From Motilibacter aurantiacus (GTDB lineage: Bacteria > Actinomycetota > Actinomycetes > Motilibacterales > Motilibacteraceae): a DNA stretch of 64,000 bases. Positions 27,844 to 34,749 of this stretch are shown one piece after another (positions within the stretch are counted from its first letter, which is position 1; every line of letters begins with the position of its first letter). The stretch is from contig NZ_JAANNO010000005.1 in NCBI RefSeq assembly GCF_011250645.1, positions 152,863 through 216,862 of the forward strand. Reading direction: 5' to 3'. Under the pieces are notes generated by a model. That model did not search any database and had not been told where the DNA came from. It worked only from the letters and a program-made list of their open reading frames with translations. A program made the translations under genes and the position numbers.

Positions 27844-28823
27844 CGCACGACCTCCGCGGCGACGCCGTTGCCGGCGAGGAACTCCAGGATCTGGGGCATC
27901 GGCGCGCCGGGGCCGAAGCCCAACCGCATCCGCCCGTACTGCCGGCCCCGGTGGGTCTCCACCGTGGCGGCGACGATGCGGGCGTCCACGTCGAAGCGGC
28001 GGGCCAGCTGGCTGAGCAGCTCCGTGCCCTTCGCGTCGCCGGAGAAGGTGATGTCGACGACGTCCTCGGCCCGCGCGTCGGACGCGGCGGTGACGAGCGG
28101 GAGCAGGTCGTGGGCCAGCTCGGACTCGGGCGCCGTGAGCGCCTCCGCGACCGGCCCCTGCTGGACGATGCGCCCGTCATGCAGCCGGGAGACGCTGTCG
28201 CACGCCTCCTTGACCACGGCCGGCTCGTGAGTGATCAGGATGACGGTCACTCCCAGGCGGTCGCGGACGTCCCGGATGAGCTGCAGGATCGAGTGGGTCG
28301 TGCGGGCGTCGAGCGCGGACGTCGGCTCGTCGCAGAGCAGGACGGACGGCTCCGCCGCCAGCGCGCGGGCGATGCCGATCCGCTGGCGCTGCCCCCCGGA
28401 CAGCTGGGAGGGGTACGCCGCCCCGCGGTCCCCCAGGCCCACGAGCTCGAGCAGCTCGGCCACCCGCTCCTTGCGGCGCTCGCGCGGCACCCGGGCGAGC
28501 TCGAGCGGGTGCGCCACGTTCTGCGCGGCCGTGCGGTTGTCCAGCAGGTTCACGTTCTGGAAGACCATGCCGATGCTGCGCCGGGCGGTGCGCAGCTCGC
28601 GCTCCCCCAGTGCGGTCAGCTCCTTGCCGTCCACGGTCACCGAGCCGGAGGTGGGCCGCTCCACCACGGTCAGGCAGCGCACGAGCGTGCTCTTGCCGGC
28701 GCCGCTGGGGCCGACCACGCCATGGATCTCCCCGCGCGGTATGTGCAGGCTGACGCCCCGCAGCGCGAGGATCTCCCGGCTTCCCAGCCGGTAGGCCTTG
28801 CGCAGGTCCTGGACCGTGATCAC
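27840..28823 (-). CDS. metN: MetN, methionine ABC transporter ATPase with NIL domain
   Basis: The ATPase has Walker A GPSGAGKST, Q-loop VFQNVNLL, signature LSGGQRQRIGIARAL, Walker B VLLCDEPTSALD and the H-loop in ILITHEPAVV. The last 90 residues form the NIL domain, which binds methionine and inhibits transport when methionine is plentiful. I use the GTG at 28823, just after GAGGAA, because the ABC domain (ITVQDLRKAY) begins there. The open frame extends upstream without homology. It heads metNIQ and lies behind a leaderless Cys-rich leader peptide gene. Confidence 0.92.
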   Translation of the reverse strand: MITVQDLRKAYRLGSREILALRGVSLHIPRGEIHGVVGPSGAGKSTLVRCLTVVERPTSGSVTVDGKELTALGERELRTARRSIGMVFQNVNLLDNRTAAQNVAHPLELARVPRERRKERVAELLELVGLGDRGAAYPSQLSGGQRQRIGIARALAAEPSVLLCDEPTSALDARTTHSILQLIRDVRDRLGVTVILITHEPAVVKEACDSVSRLHDGRIVQQGPVAEALTAPESELAHDLLPLVTAASDARAEDVVDITFSGDAKGTELLSQLARRFDVDARIVAATVETHRGRQYGRMRLGFGPGAPMPQILEFLAGNGVAAEVVR

Positions 28824-29195
28824 TGTTTCCTCGCCATCGTCCCGTCGTACCACGCCTACGGCGGGCCCCCTGCAGCCCGGGGCCCGGTGGGCAACGCCCA
28901 CCGGCCCCCGGGCCATTCCCCCCGGTTCCCCCGTCCTCTCCTGGCGCTACCCCTCCAGCCGCGGGGCCAGGAGGCGCGGCTCCGGCGCCGGGCAATCCGA
29001 GGCCGCTTCGACCGGCAGCCGTCCCGCGACCACGACGGCGGTGAGCGCGGGCATTGCCGCCGTTCCTCGTGCGGGCATGGGACGAGAACTCCTCGACAGG
29101 GAAGCGCGAACGACGGCCGGGCCGGCCGCCCGTGGCGGGCGGCCCGGCGGAGTGGTGCCGACGGCTGCGGGCCGGTCAGCCCGCCGAGGACGCGG
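28824..29195 (-). promoter_or_regulatory. metN 5' untranslated region
   Basis: 372 nt separate the leader peptide stop from the metN start. No gene is supported here. The region holds the 17-bp hairpin listed separately and several GC-rich inverted segments that could form alternative structures. I could not match it to a SAM or cobalamin riboswitch core by eye. Confidence 0.4.
28875..28913 (-). promoter_or_regulatory. Large hairpin in the metN leader
   Basis: GCCCGGGG (28875-28882) pairs with CCCCGGGC (28906-28913). After one C-C mismatch, CCGGTGGGC (28884-28892) pairs with GCCCACCGG (28896-28904) around a 3-nt loop. The 17-bp stem ends 51 nt before metN, where an attenuator or translational barrier would act. 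Confidence 0.5.
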
Positions 29196-29279
29196 TCAGC
29201 AGGACGCGTCGGGACGACGACAACACGCCATGGGGGCAGCGCGGCGCAGGTGGCGCGGGGTGCCGGCGGTGGTCGTCAT
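29196..29279 (-). CDS. Leaderless Cys-rich leader peptide before metNIQ
   Basis: A 27-codon frame begins at an ATG exactly 7 nt behind a -10 box and ends in ACCRRPDASC, with two adjacent TGT Cys codons and a Cys as last residue. A leaderless short gene with consecutive Cys codons upstream of a sulfur gene is the layout of the cysteine-responsive attenuators described in mycobacteria. The peptide itself has no recognisable family. Codon use (TGT-TGT-CGT-CGT) differs from the surrounding GC-rich genes, which suggests selection on codons. Confidence 0.65.
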   Translation of the reverse strand: MTTTAGTPRHLRRAAPMACCRRPDASC

Positions 29280-29286
29280 GGAGGGA

Positions 29287-29315
29287 ACCCTAGGTTCCGG
29301 CTCGGGCGGCGTCAA
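29287..29315 (-). promoter_or_regulatory. Sigma-A promoter of the metNIQ leader
   Basis: On the minus strand TTGACG (29310-29315) and TAGGGT (29287-29292) are separated by 17 nt, and the ATG of the leader peptide lies 7 nt beyond the -10. This is the best-formed leaderless promoter in the window. Confidence 0.75.
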
Positions 29316-29408
29316 AACGGCCTGTCCGCATTCCGAGACGACGGCTCCGGCTCGCCCGGTCGCCGACAGCGGAAGCAGCGTTCATGCAGCAAGGTGCCGG
29401 TTTCCAGC

Positions 29409-30575
29409 TCACGGCCCGGCGGGCACCGGAGCGGCCCCCGCGAAGGGGATGCCGGTCGAGCGCACCGTGGCCGCCTGCAGCGGTGACGTCCACAGCCCGC
29501 GCCGGGCGAGGATCGGCAGCACGCCCTCGCCGAACCAGTAGGCCTCCTCCAGGTGCGGGACCCCGGAGAGCACGAACTCGTCGATGCCCAGCGCGGCGTA
29601 CTCGGCGATGCGGTCGGCCACCTCGGTGTGGCTGCCGACGAGCGCCGTGCCCGCGCCGCCGCGTACGAGCCCCACGCCGGCCCAGAGGTTGGGGTAGACC
29701 TGGAGCGAGTCCTTCGTCCCGCCGTGCAGCGCGAGCATCCGCTTCTGGCCCTCGGACTCGCTGCGGGCGAGGCCGGCCTGCACCCCGGCGATCGTCGCGG
29801 GGCCCAGCCCGTCGAGCAGCCGCTGCGCCTCCGCCCACGCCGCCTCGGAGGTGTCGCGGGTGATGACGTGCAGCCGGATGCCGAAGCGGGGGGTACGCCC
29901 GGCGGCCGCGCCCAGCGCCCGGATCCAGTCGAGCTTCTGGGCGACCTGTGCCGGCGGCTCGCCCCAGGTGAGGTAGACGTCGGAGTGGGCCACCGCCACC
30001 GGGCCCGCGGCCGCCGAGGACCCGCCGAAGTAGAGCGGGGGCACCGGGCTGGGGACGTGCGGGATGCGCGCCCCTTGGACCCGCTGGTGCACCCCGTCGA
30101 AGTCGACCGTCTTCCCGCGCCACAGCGCGCGGACGATCTGCAGGAACTCGTCGGCCCGGGCGTACCGCTCGTCCTTGGCGAGGAAGTCGCCGTAGGCCCG
30201 CTGCTCGTGCGCCTCTCCCCCGACCACGACGTTGAGCAGCAGCCGTCCCTCGGAGGAGCTCTGAAACGTGGCGGCCATCTGCGCGGCCAGGGTGGGCGAG
30301 GTCAGGCCGGGGCGGAAGGCGACGAGGAACTTCAGCCGCTCGGTGCCCTCGACGAGCATCGCCGTCGACAGCCAGGCGTCGTCGCACCAGCCGCCGGTGG
30401 GGGTCAGCGCGCCCTCGAAGCCGAGCTGCTCGGCGCTGCGCGCGATCTGTCCGAGGTACGCCCGGGTGGCGGGCCGGACCCCGCCGGCGGTGCCGGGCGG
30501 CAGGCCGTGCCCACCGCCGACGATGTGCCGGCTGTCGCCGTACGTGGGAAGGAACCAGTGGAAGGTCAGGGACAA
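29409..30575 (-). CDS. ssuD: SsuD-like FMNH2-dependent alkanesulfonate monooxygenase
   Basis: The 388-residue luciferase-family protein shows SsuD features: FHWFLPTYGDSRHIVGG at the N-terminus, LTPTGGWCDDAWL, KFLVAFRPGLTSPTLAA, LLLNVVVGGEAHEQ and FVLSGVPHLEEAYWFGEGV at the end. It oxidises alkanesulfonates to aldehyde and sulfite using FMNH2. The start is a TTG at 30575, with GAGGAA 5-6 nt upstream; the long upstream open frame is not coding. No SsuABC transporter or SsuE is adjacent; the flavin reductase at 14.5 kb could supply FMNH2. Confidence 0.88.
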   Translation of the reverse strand: MSLTFHWFLPTYGDSRHIVGGGHGLPPGTAGGVRPATRAYLGQIARSAEQLGFEGALTPTGGWCDDAWLSTAMLVEGTERLKFLVAFRPGLTSPTLAAQMAATFQSSSEGRLLLNVVVGGEAHEQRAYGDFLAKDERYARADEFLQIVRALWRGKTVDFDGVHQRVQGARIPHVPSPVPPLYFGGSSAAAGPVAVAHSDVYLTWGEPPAQVAQKLDWIRALGAAAGRTPRFGIRLHVITRDTSEAAWAEAQRLLDGLGPATIAGVQAGLARSESEGQKRMLALHGGTKDSLQVYPNLWAGVGLVRGGAGTALVGSHTEVADRIAEYAALGIDEFVLSGVPHLEEAYWFGEGVLPILARRGLWTSPLQAATVRSTGIPFAGAAPVPAGP

Positions 30576-30636
30576 GGTCGTTCCTCGCTGCGGGCCGTGC
30601 GGCGGTCGGGGTGCCCCCGCCCACCCTTGCCGGTCG

Positions 30637-30665
30637 ACCCTGAGCGCCGCCCCCGGACCGGTCAA
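30637..30665 (-). promoter_or_regulatory. Probable promoter of the SsuD gene
   Basis: TTGACC (30660-30665, minus strand) is followed after 17 nt by CAGGGT (30637-30642), giving a 5' leader of about 55 nt with no small reading frame. The -10 is weak. Confidence 0.35.
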
Positions 30666-30675
30666 GCTCCTCCCG

Positions 30676-31593
30676 TCACGGTGTCCGCAGGCTGGACAGC
30701 ACTCCGCGGCAGAGGGCGGCCGAGCCCTTGCCGACCCGGGTGCCCTCGACGATGCGGACGGGCAGGACGGCCGCGTTGTCCTTCTCGTCGGTCTCCAGGA
30801 GCAGTCCGTCGGGGTCGGCCTCGAGCAGCAGGCAGTAGCCGCCGTCCGGCAGCGACCGGGGCAGCCGCAGCGCCTGCCCCGGCAGGTAGTGGCCGTAGAC
30901 GTCGGCCCATCCCACAGCCACGCCCTGGACACGGGCACGGCCGCAGGTGCCGTAGTGACGTGCCTCGACCCGGCCGGTCGCGCCGGGCACCCGCCGGTTG
31001 TCCCGCAGGCAGAAGCTCACCTTGTCCGCGGACACGACGGCCCGCCCCGTCTCCGGGTCCAGCAGCGCGTACTTCGCCATCGCGTCGAGGTGCCAGTGGT
31101 TGTGCGTCGGATGGTCGAGCATGCAGCCGCCGCCGGCCCGGACGCTGTTGCGGTCCGCGGCCCGGTTGAAGCGGCCGTTGCGGTCGACGTCCTGGTAGAT
31201 CACCTGCCGCGCCGAGATCTGGCCCGCGCTGCAGGCGCCGCGGCCCCCCGGCTTCACCTCCATCGGCCCGTCCCCCACGTTGGCGAGCGCGGCGCTGAAG
31301 CGGAGCAGCCGCTGGGCGCCGGAGCCGGCGATGTAGACGTCCTCGGCCGGCAGGCTGCGCATGTTCGGCAGCAGCGGGCGCGGCCCCGCGGCCCTCGGCG
31401 GGCCGCTGGAGGTGGGCGTCGGGGTGGCGGCCGTCGGCGTGGCCGCCGTCAGGACGGGGCCGCTCTCGTCCCCCCACGCCAGGGCCAGCACGCCGCCGGT
31501 CGCGAGCGCGGTGACCGCCGCAGCGGCGGTGCAGGCGCGTACGACCCGGCCTCGCAGCCGGGACTCGGTCCGTCGTCGGTCGCCCACGAGCAT
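30676..31593 (-). CDS. Lysyl oxidase-like secreted protein
   Basis: The 305-residue protein has one N-terminal hydrophobic segment (CTAAAAVTALATGGVLALAW) acting as signal or anchor, then a Thr/Pro-rich linker. The lysyl oxidase core has the copper-binding His cluster DHPTHNHWHLDAMAKYAL near residue 165, GRGACSAGQ before it, and CGRARVQGVAVGWADVYGHY after it. Lysyl oxidases are copper-quinone amine oxidases; the Lys/Tyr pair for the LTQ cofactor cannot be confirmed by eye. The start ATG at 31593 follows GGGGG. It lies beside a copper-handling cluster, which fits a copper enzyme. Confidence 0.78.
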   Translation of the reverse strand: MLVGDRRRTESRLRGRVVRACTAAAAVTALATGGVLALAWGDESGPVLTAATPTAATPTPTSSGPPRAAGPRPLLPNMRSLPAEDVYIAGSGAQRLLRFSAALANVGDGPMEVKPGGRGACSAGQISARQVIYQDVDRNGRFNRAADRNSVRAGGGCMLDHPTHNHWHLDAMAKYALLDPETGRAVVSADKVSFCLRDNRRVPGATGRVEARHYGTCGRARVQGVAVGWADVYGHYLPGQALRLPRSLPDGGYCLLLEADPDGLLLETDEKDNAAVLPVRIVEGTRVGKGSAALCRGVLSSLRTP

Positions 31594-31697
31594 CGCCCCC
31601 AGAGCAGAAGGACCGGGGCCGCCGCCCCGCAAGCTCCCACCTTTCCCCAGATCGGGGCGTTCCGCCCACCGGAGCGCGGCCCCCCGGGCGTGTCGCG

Positions 31698-31931
31698 GCG
31701 GAGGTCGCGTTCCTCGACCGGCCGGCGGACGCCGGATGGGCCGCCCGGCTCGACCCGGCGCGGTACCTCCCCGACGAGTTCCGCGTGCGCGGACGGGAGG
31801 TCTACCTGCGCTGCACCGGCAGCAGCGTGCGGACGGCGCTCGGCAGCGGCTTGCCGAGGGGGCTGTCGGCGACGGCCACCACCCGCAGCTGGAACACGGT
31901 GCGCCGGCTCGAGCAGCTGGCGCGCGGCTGA
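31698..31931 (+). pseudogene. 5'-truncated DUF1697 remnant
   Basis: In this frame the sequence reads AEVAFLDRPADAGWAARLDP, then PDEFRVRGREVYLRCTGSSV and ATTRSWNTVRRLEQLA before a stop at 31929-31931. This is the C-terminal half of a DUF1697 protein, normally about 180 residues. The N-terminal half (the LLRGINVGG region) is absent, and there is no start codon with ribosome binding site. Upstream lies the start of the lysyl oxidase-like gene. Probably debris of a deletion or insertion at this junction. Confidence 0.6.
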
Positions 31932-31956
31932 CCCGGCGGGCGCGTGGAGCGCGCCG

Positions 31957-31991
31957 CGCCGGCGGGCGGGGGAAGGGGCCGCCCGCCGGCG
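31957..31991. terminator. Terminator at the end of the copper cluster
   Basis: A perfect 13-bp stem (31957-31969 with 31979-31991) with a 9-nt loop lies directly after the copC-like stop codon on the minus strand. Confidence 0.65.
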
Positions 31992-32000
31992 CGCAGCCGG

Positions 32001-32702
32001 TCAGGAGCGCGCGGTCAGCGAGCCGACGAGGACGACCTCGTGGAACTGCGAGACCCGCACGCGGACGGTCACCGAGTAGGTGCCGGGGAAGGGCAGCATG
32101 CCGCGCGCGCTCCTGCCCGCAGCCTTCCACACCAGGGCGGTCGGCAGCTTCGGGTGGCTGAGGCTGACCGTGCCGTCGATCGCGCGCACCGGAAGAGCGA
32201 GGCTGCGCACGCCCACCCGGTCCCCGCTTAGTCGGGCCGTCCGCTTCTTGCCGCTGCCGTCGGTCATGCTCAGCGTCTTCGCCGGGGCCGCCGGGGTCGG
32301 CAGCCCCACCGAGAAGGCGCGGGCGCTGGTCACCCGATGGCCGTCGCCGCTGACGACGGACCAGACGAGGGCGTAGCGGCCCTTGGGCAGGCCCGGTGTG
32401 GCGGCCGAGACCGACGAGCCGGAGTAGGTCGCCGGCCGCGACCGCACCGCGCCCTTGACGTCGAGGACCCGCAGCCCGGTGCTGGCGCCGCTGACCTTCT
32501 CGCTGAAGGTGACGTGGACCGAGGCCGGCGCCTTGGCCACGGTGCTGTCGGCCGCCGGAGTGGTGGCCTTCAGCTCGGCGTGCGCCCACGCGGGCGAGAC
32601 CGGCAGCAGTGCCGTCGCGGTGGCGGTCAGGACGGCCGTGCCGGCCAGCATCCCGCGGCGCAGGAGGCCGGCCGGCGTACGGCTGCGGAGCGCAGTGCTC
32701 AT
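32001..32702 (-). CDS. CopC-domain copper-binding protein
   Basis: A Sec signal peptide ends at SPAWA and leaves HAELKATTPAADSTV as mature N-terminus. This N-terminal His and the later SGDGHRVTS segment are the copper ligands of CopC. The 233-residue protein has the CopC domain in its first half (to about residue 130) and a second beta-rich region (FPGTYSVTVRVRVSQFHEV). It should act outside the membrane. Its ATG overlaps the stop of the YcnI-like gene (ATGA). Confidence 0.85.
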   Translation of the reverse strand: MSTALRSRTPAGLLRRGMLAGTAVLTATATALLPVSPAWAHAELKATTPAADSTVAKAPASVHVTFSEKVSGASTGLRVLDVKGAVRSRPATYSGSSVSAATPGLPKGRYALVWSVVSGDGHRVTSARAFSVGLPTPAAPAKTLSMTDGSGKKRTARLSGDRVGVRSLALPVRAIDGTVSLSHPKLPTALVWKAAGRSARGMLPFPGTYSVTVRVRVSQFHEVVLVGSLTARS

Positions 32703-33445
32703 GCCTTGTCGGTGGCGAGGACCTGGCCGCCCACCACGAGCTCGACGACGTCGTTGCGCTTCACCTTGGCGGCGGTGGCGCCGGTCGCCGTCCAGCCGAC
32801 GTCGCCGGCCTTATCGAGCCGGACCCGGGCCACGACCGCCTGCGACTCCTGCACCCGCAGGGTGGCGAGCTTGCCCGCGTGCACCGCGGAGGCATCCGCG
32901 TCGACGCGCACGTTGCCCTTGGCGTTCTTCACGACGCTGAAGTCGGCCGTGGCGCGCACCGGGGAGGCGACCGTCACCAGGGTGGGGGCCGGGTGCTCGG
33001 CCTCCTGGTCGGCGCCGACCCAGGCCACCTCGGTGGCGCCGCACCTCTGGACCGTGTCGAAGGCGACGGTCTCGCCGACCTTCTCCGGGAGCCGGACGGA
33101 CAGGCCGAAGTCCTCGAAGGCAGCGTCCGGCACGTTGCCGCCGGACCAGGTGACCATCGTGACCTTGCCGCTGGCGTCCTTGGCGATGTCGAGCGCCCAC
33201 CCGGGCTTGTTCTGGGGCCGGGCCGAGGGGACGTTGGCGGGGATCTTCACGGTCACCGCCGTGGTGGCCGCGCCCGAGCAGCCGTGGCCGGCACGCAGCC
33301 AGACGGTGACGGACTTGCCGGCGACGGGGCTCGCGCCGTAGAGCTGCGCGGAGAAGTGCGCGGACGCGGGCGCCGCGTTGACGAGCGCCAGCGCGCCGGC
33401 GGCGAGCGACGTGGCGGCGGCCGCCACAACGGAACGACGGAACAT
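32699..33445 (-). CDS. YcnI-like (DUF1775) copper-binding protein, first copy
   Basis: The protein is 248 residues with a signal peptide cleaved before HFSAQLYGASPV, which leaves an N-terminal His. The DUF1775 pattern follows: TVKIPANVPSARPQNKPGWALD, SGGNVPDAAFEDFGLSVRLP. YcnI-type domains bind Cu(II) through the N-terminal His. No C-terminal membrane helix is present, unlike the second copy at 34 kb. The ATG at 33445 has GAAGGA upstream; an in-frame GTG at 33460 is less likely. Confidence 0.82.
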   Translation of the reverse strand: MFRRSVVAAAATSLAAGALALVNAAPASAHFSAQLYGASPVAGKSVTVWLRAGHGCSGAATTAVTVKIPANVPSARPQNKPGWALDIAKDASGKVTMVTWSGGNVPDAAFEDFGLSVRLPEKVGETVAFDTVQRCGATEVAWVGADQEAEHPAPTLVTVASPVRATADFSVVKNAKGNVRVDADASAVHAGKLATLRVQESQAVVARVRLDKAGDVGWTATGATAAKVKRNDVVELVVGGQVLATDKA

Positions 33446-33491
33446 CAATGGTCCTTCCACGAAGTCAGCAACAGGAACTGTGGGTGGGAGA

Positions 33492-33914
33492 TCAGTCGGT
33501 GACGTCGAGCCTGAAGAGGAGGAGGCCGCTCTCGTGCGTCTCCACCTCGTACGACCCCGACGGCTTGGCCACGAACGTCAGCTGGCCCGGGACGTCGGGG
33601 TCGAGCGACAGCTCGGCGTCGATCCCGTGGACGTGCACGGTGTCCTCCTGGTCGCTCGTGGCGTCGATCCGCACGACGTCCCCCGTCTTCACGGTGACCG
33701 TCGTCGGCTCCGGCACGACCTTGCCGTCCTGCACGCTGACGGTGACGACCTTCGACGGCTCGGCGGTGACGGCCGCGGCGGGCTGGTCGGCGGCGGGCTC
33801 GGCGGCGCTGGTGTCCCCCGCGGAGCCGCAGCCGGCCAGAGCGGTCAGGGCGAGGGCCAGCGCAACGGCCCCGGCGAAGGCGCGGCGGGCGGGTCGGACG
33901 GTGCGGGCAGGCAC
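33492..33914 (-). CDS. Cupredoxin-like lipoprotein
   Basis: A lipoprotein signal (ALALALTALAGCGSAGD) is followed by an Ala/Pro linker and a cupredoxin-like beta domain (TVSVQDGKVVPEPTTVTVK, then DTVHVHGIDAELSLDPDVPG). Two His lie in the VHVHG segment, but a Cys/Met copper site of a classical blue copper protein is not evident. The 140-residue start at GTG 33914 gives a normal signal peptide. A GTG at 33983, overlapping the upstream stop, would add a Pro-rich extension and is less likely. Confidence 0.75.
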   Translation of the reverse strand: MPARTVRPARRAFAGAVALALALTALAGCGSAGDTSAAEPAADQPAAAVTAEPSKVVTVSVQDGKVVPEPTTVTVKTGDVVRIDATSDQEDTVHVHGIDAELSLDPDVPGQLTFVAKPSGSYEVETHESGLLLFRLDVTD

Positions 33915-33979
33915 AGGGGTACTCCGGCTTCGGTCTGGCTCGGGTGGGGCGAGGGGTGCGCGGGCGGGACGGTCGGGGC

Positions 33980-34705
33980 TCACGCCCTCCGGCGCAGCGC
34001 GAGGGCGCCGAGCACGCCGGCGGCGAGCCCCACGACCAGGCCGGCCACGCCGATCCAGGTCGCCCGGGCGACGTCGGAGTCGGTGGCGGCGTCCGCCGGG
34101 GCGGCCGCGGCCGGAGCACTGCCCGGGTCGGCGGCGGCGGTGTCCCCGTCAGCCCCCTGCGCGGCGGCCGGCTTGAGCGTGAGGACCGGGGCCGGCAGGT
34201 CCGGCTCGTCGGTCGACCCCGGCGCCGCCTGCTGGACCCACGCGACGTCCTCGCCGTCGCTGTAGCTCTGCACGGCCTTGAAGACGACCTGCTCGGCGTC
34301 GGGCATCGGGCCGGCGCTCACGTCGAACTCGTCGAACTCGCCGGGCTTGATGCCGTTGTCGCCCGTCGCGGTCCACGTGATCTGGGAGACCGCCTCGGTG
34401 ATCTGCTGGCCGTGCGCCTCGATCGGGGTCGCGAGCGTCTCCTTCGTCACCTCGTAGGTCCAGCCCGGGTGCGGCTTCACGCTGACCGACGCGAACGGGG
34501 TGTCGATCGGGAACTGCACGGCCAGCTTCGTCGTCGAGGCGCTGTCGCTCTCCGTTGGCACCCGGAAGGTGAGGGCCGCGTACCCCCCCTGGGTCGCCTC
34601 GGAGGGGTTGACGGTGACGTGGGCTGCGGCGGGGCCGGCGGTGGCGACGAGCAGGACGAGGCCGACACCGGCGAGGGCGCCGGCGCGGCGGTACGAGCGG
34701 AGCAC
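33980..34705 (-). CDS. YcnI family copper-binding membrane protein
   Basis: The 241-residue protein has a signal peptide ending in GPAAA, leaving mature HVTVNPSEATQGGYAALTF. The DUF1775 core contains the metal-site tryptophan region VSVKPHPGWTYEVTKE. After an Ala/Asp-rich linker, a C-terminal helix (WIGVAGLVVGLAAGVLGALA) anchors it in the membrane. The GTG at 34705 has AAAGG upstream; the much longer open frame reaching 37333 is not coding. It is the canonical partner of the CopC-CopD protein 44 nt upstream. Confidence 0.88.
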   Translation of the reverse strand: MLRSYRRAGALAGVGLVLLVATAGPAAAHVTVNPSEATQGGYAALTFRVPTESDSASTTKLAVQFPIDTPFASVSVKPHPGWTYEVTKETLATPIEAHGQQITEAVSQITWTATGDNGIKPGEFDEFDVSAGPMPDAEQVVFKAVQSYSDGEDVAWVQQAAPGSTDEPDLPAPVLTLKPAAAQGADGDTAAADPGSAPAAAAPADAATDSDVARATWIGVAGLVVGLAAGVLGALALRRRA

Positions 34706-34749
34706 GGGAGGGACCTTTCCGAAGGGGTGAGGTGCGTCGGGTCGAGGGG

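Noticed and set aside
28824-29195. SAM riboswitch upstream of metN
   Set aside because: I looked for the conserved SAM-I/SAM-IV core and found no convincing match; a covariance-model search (Rfam RF00162, RF00634) would decide.
29290-29382. Short minus-strand frame (NAASAVGDRASRSRR...) upstream of the metNIQ leader
   Set aside because: No ribosome binding site, overlaps the promoter, and carries no leader-like features.
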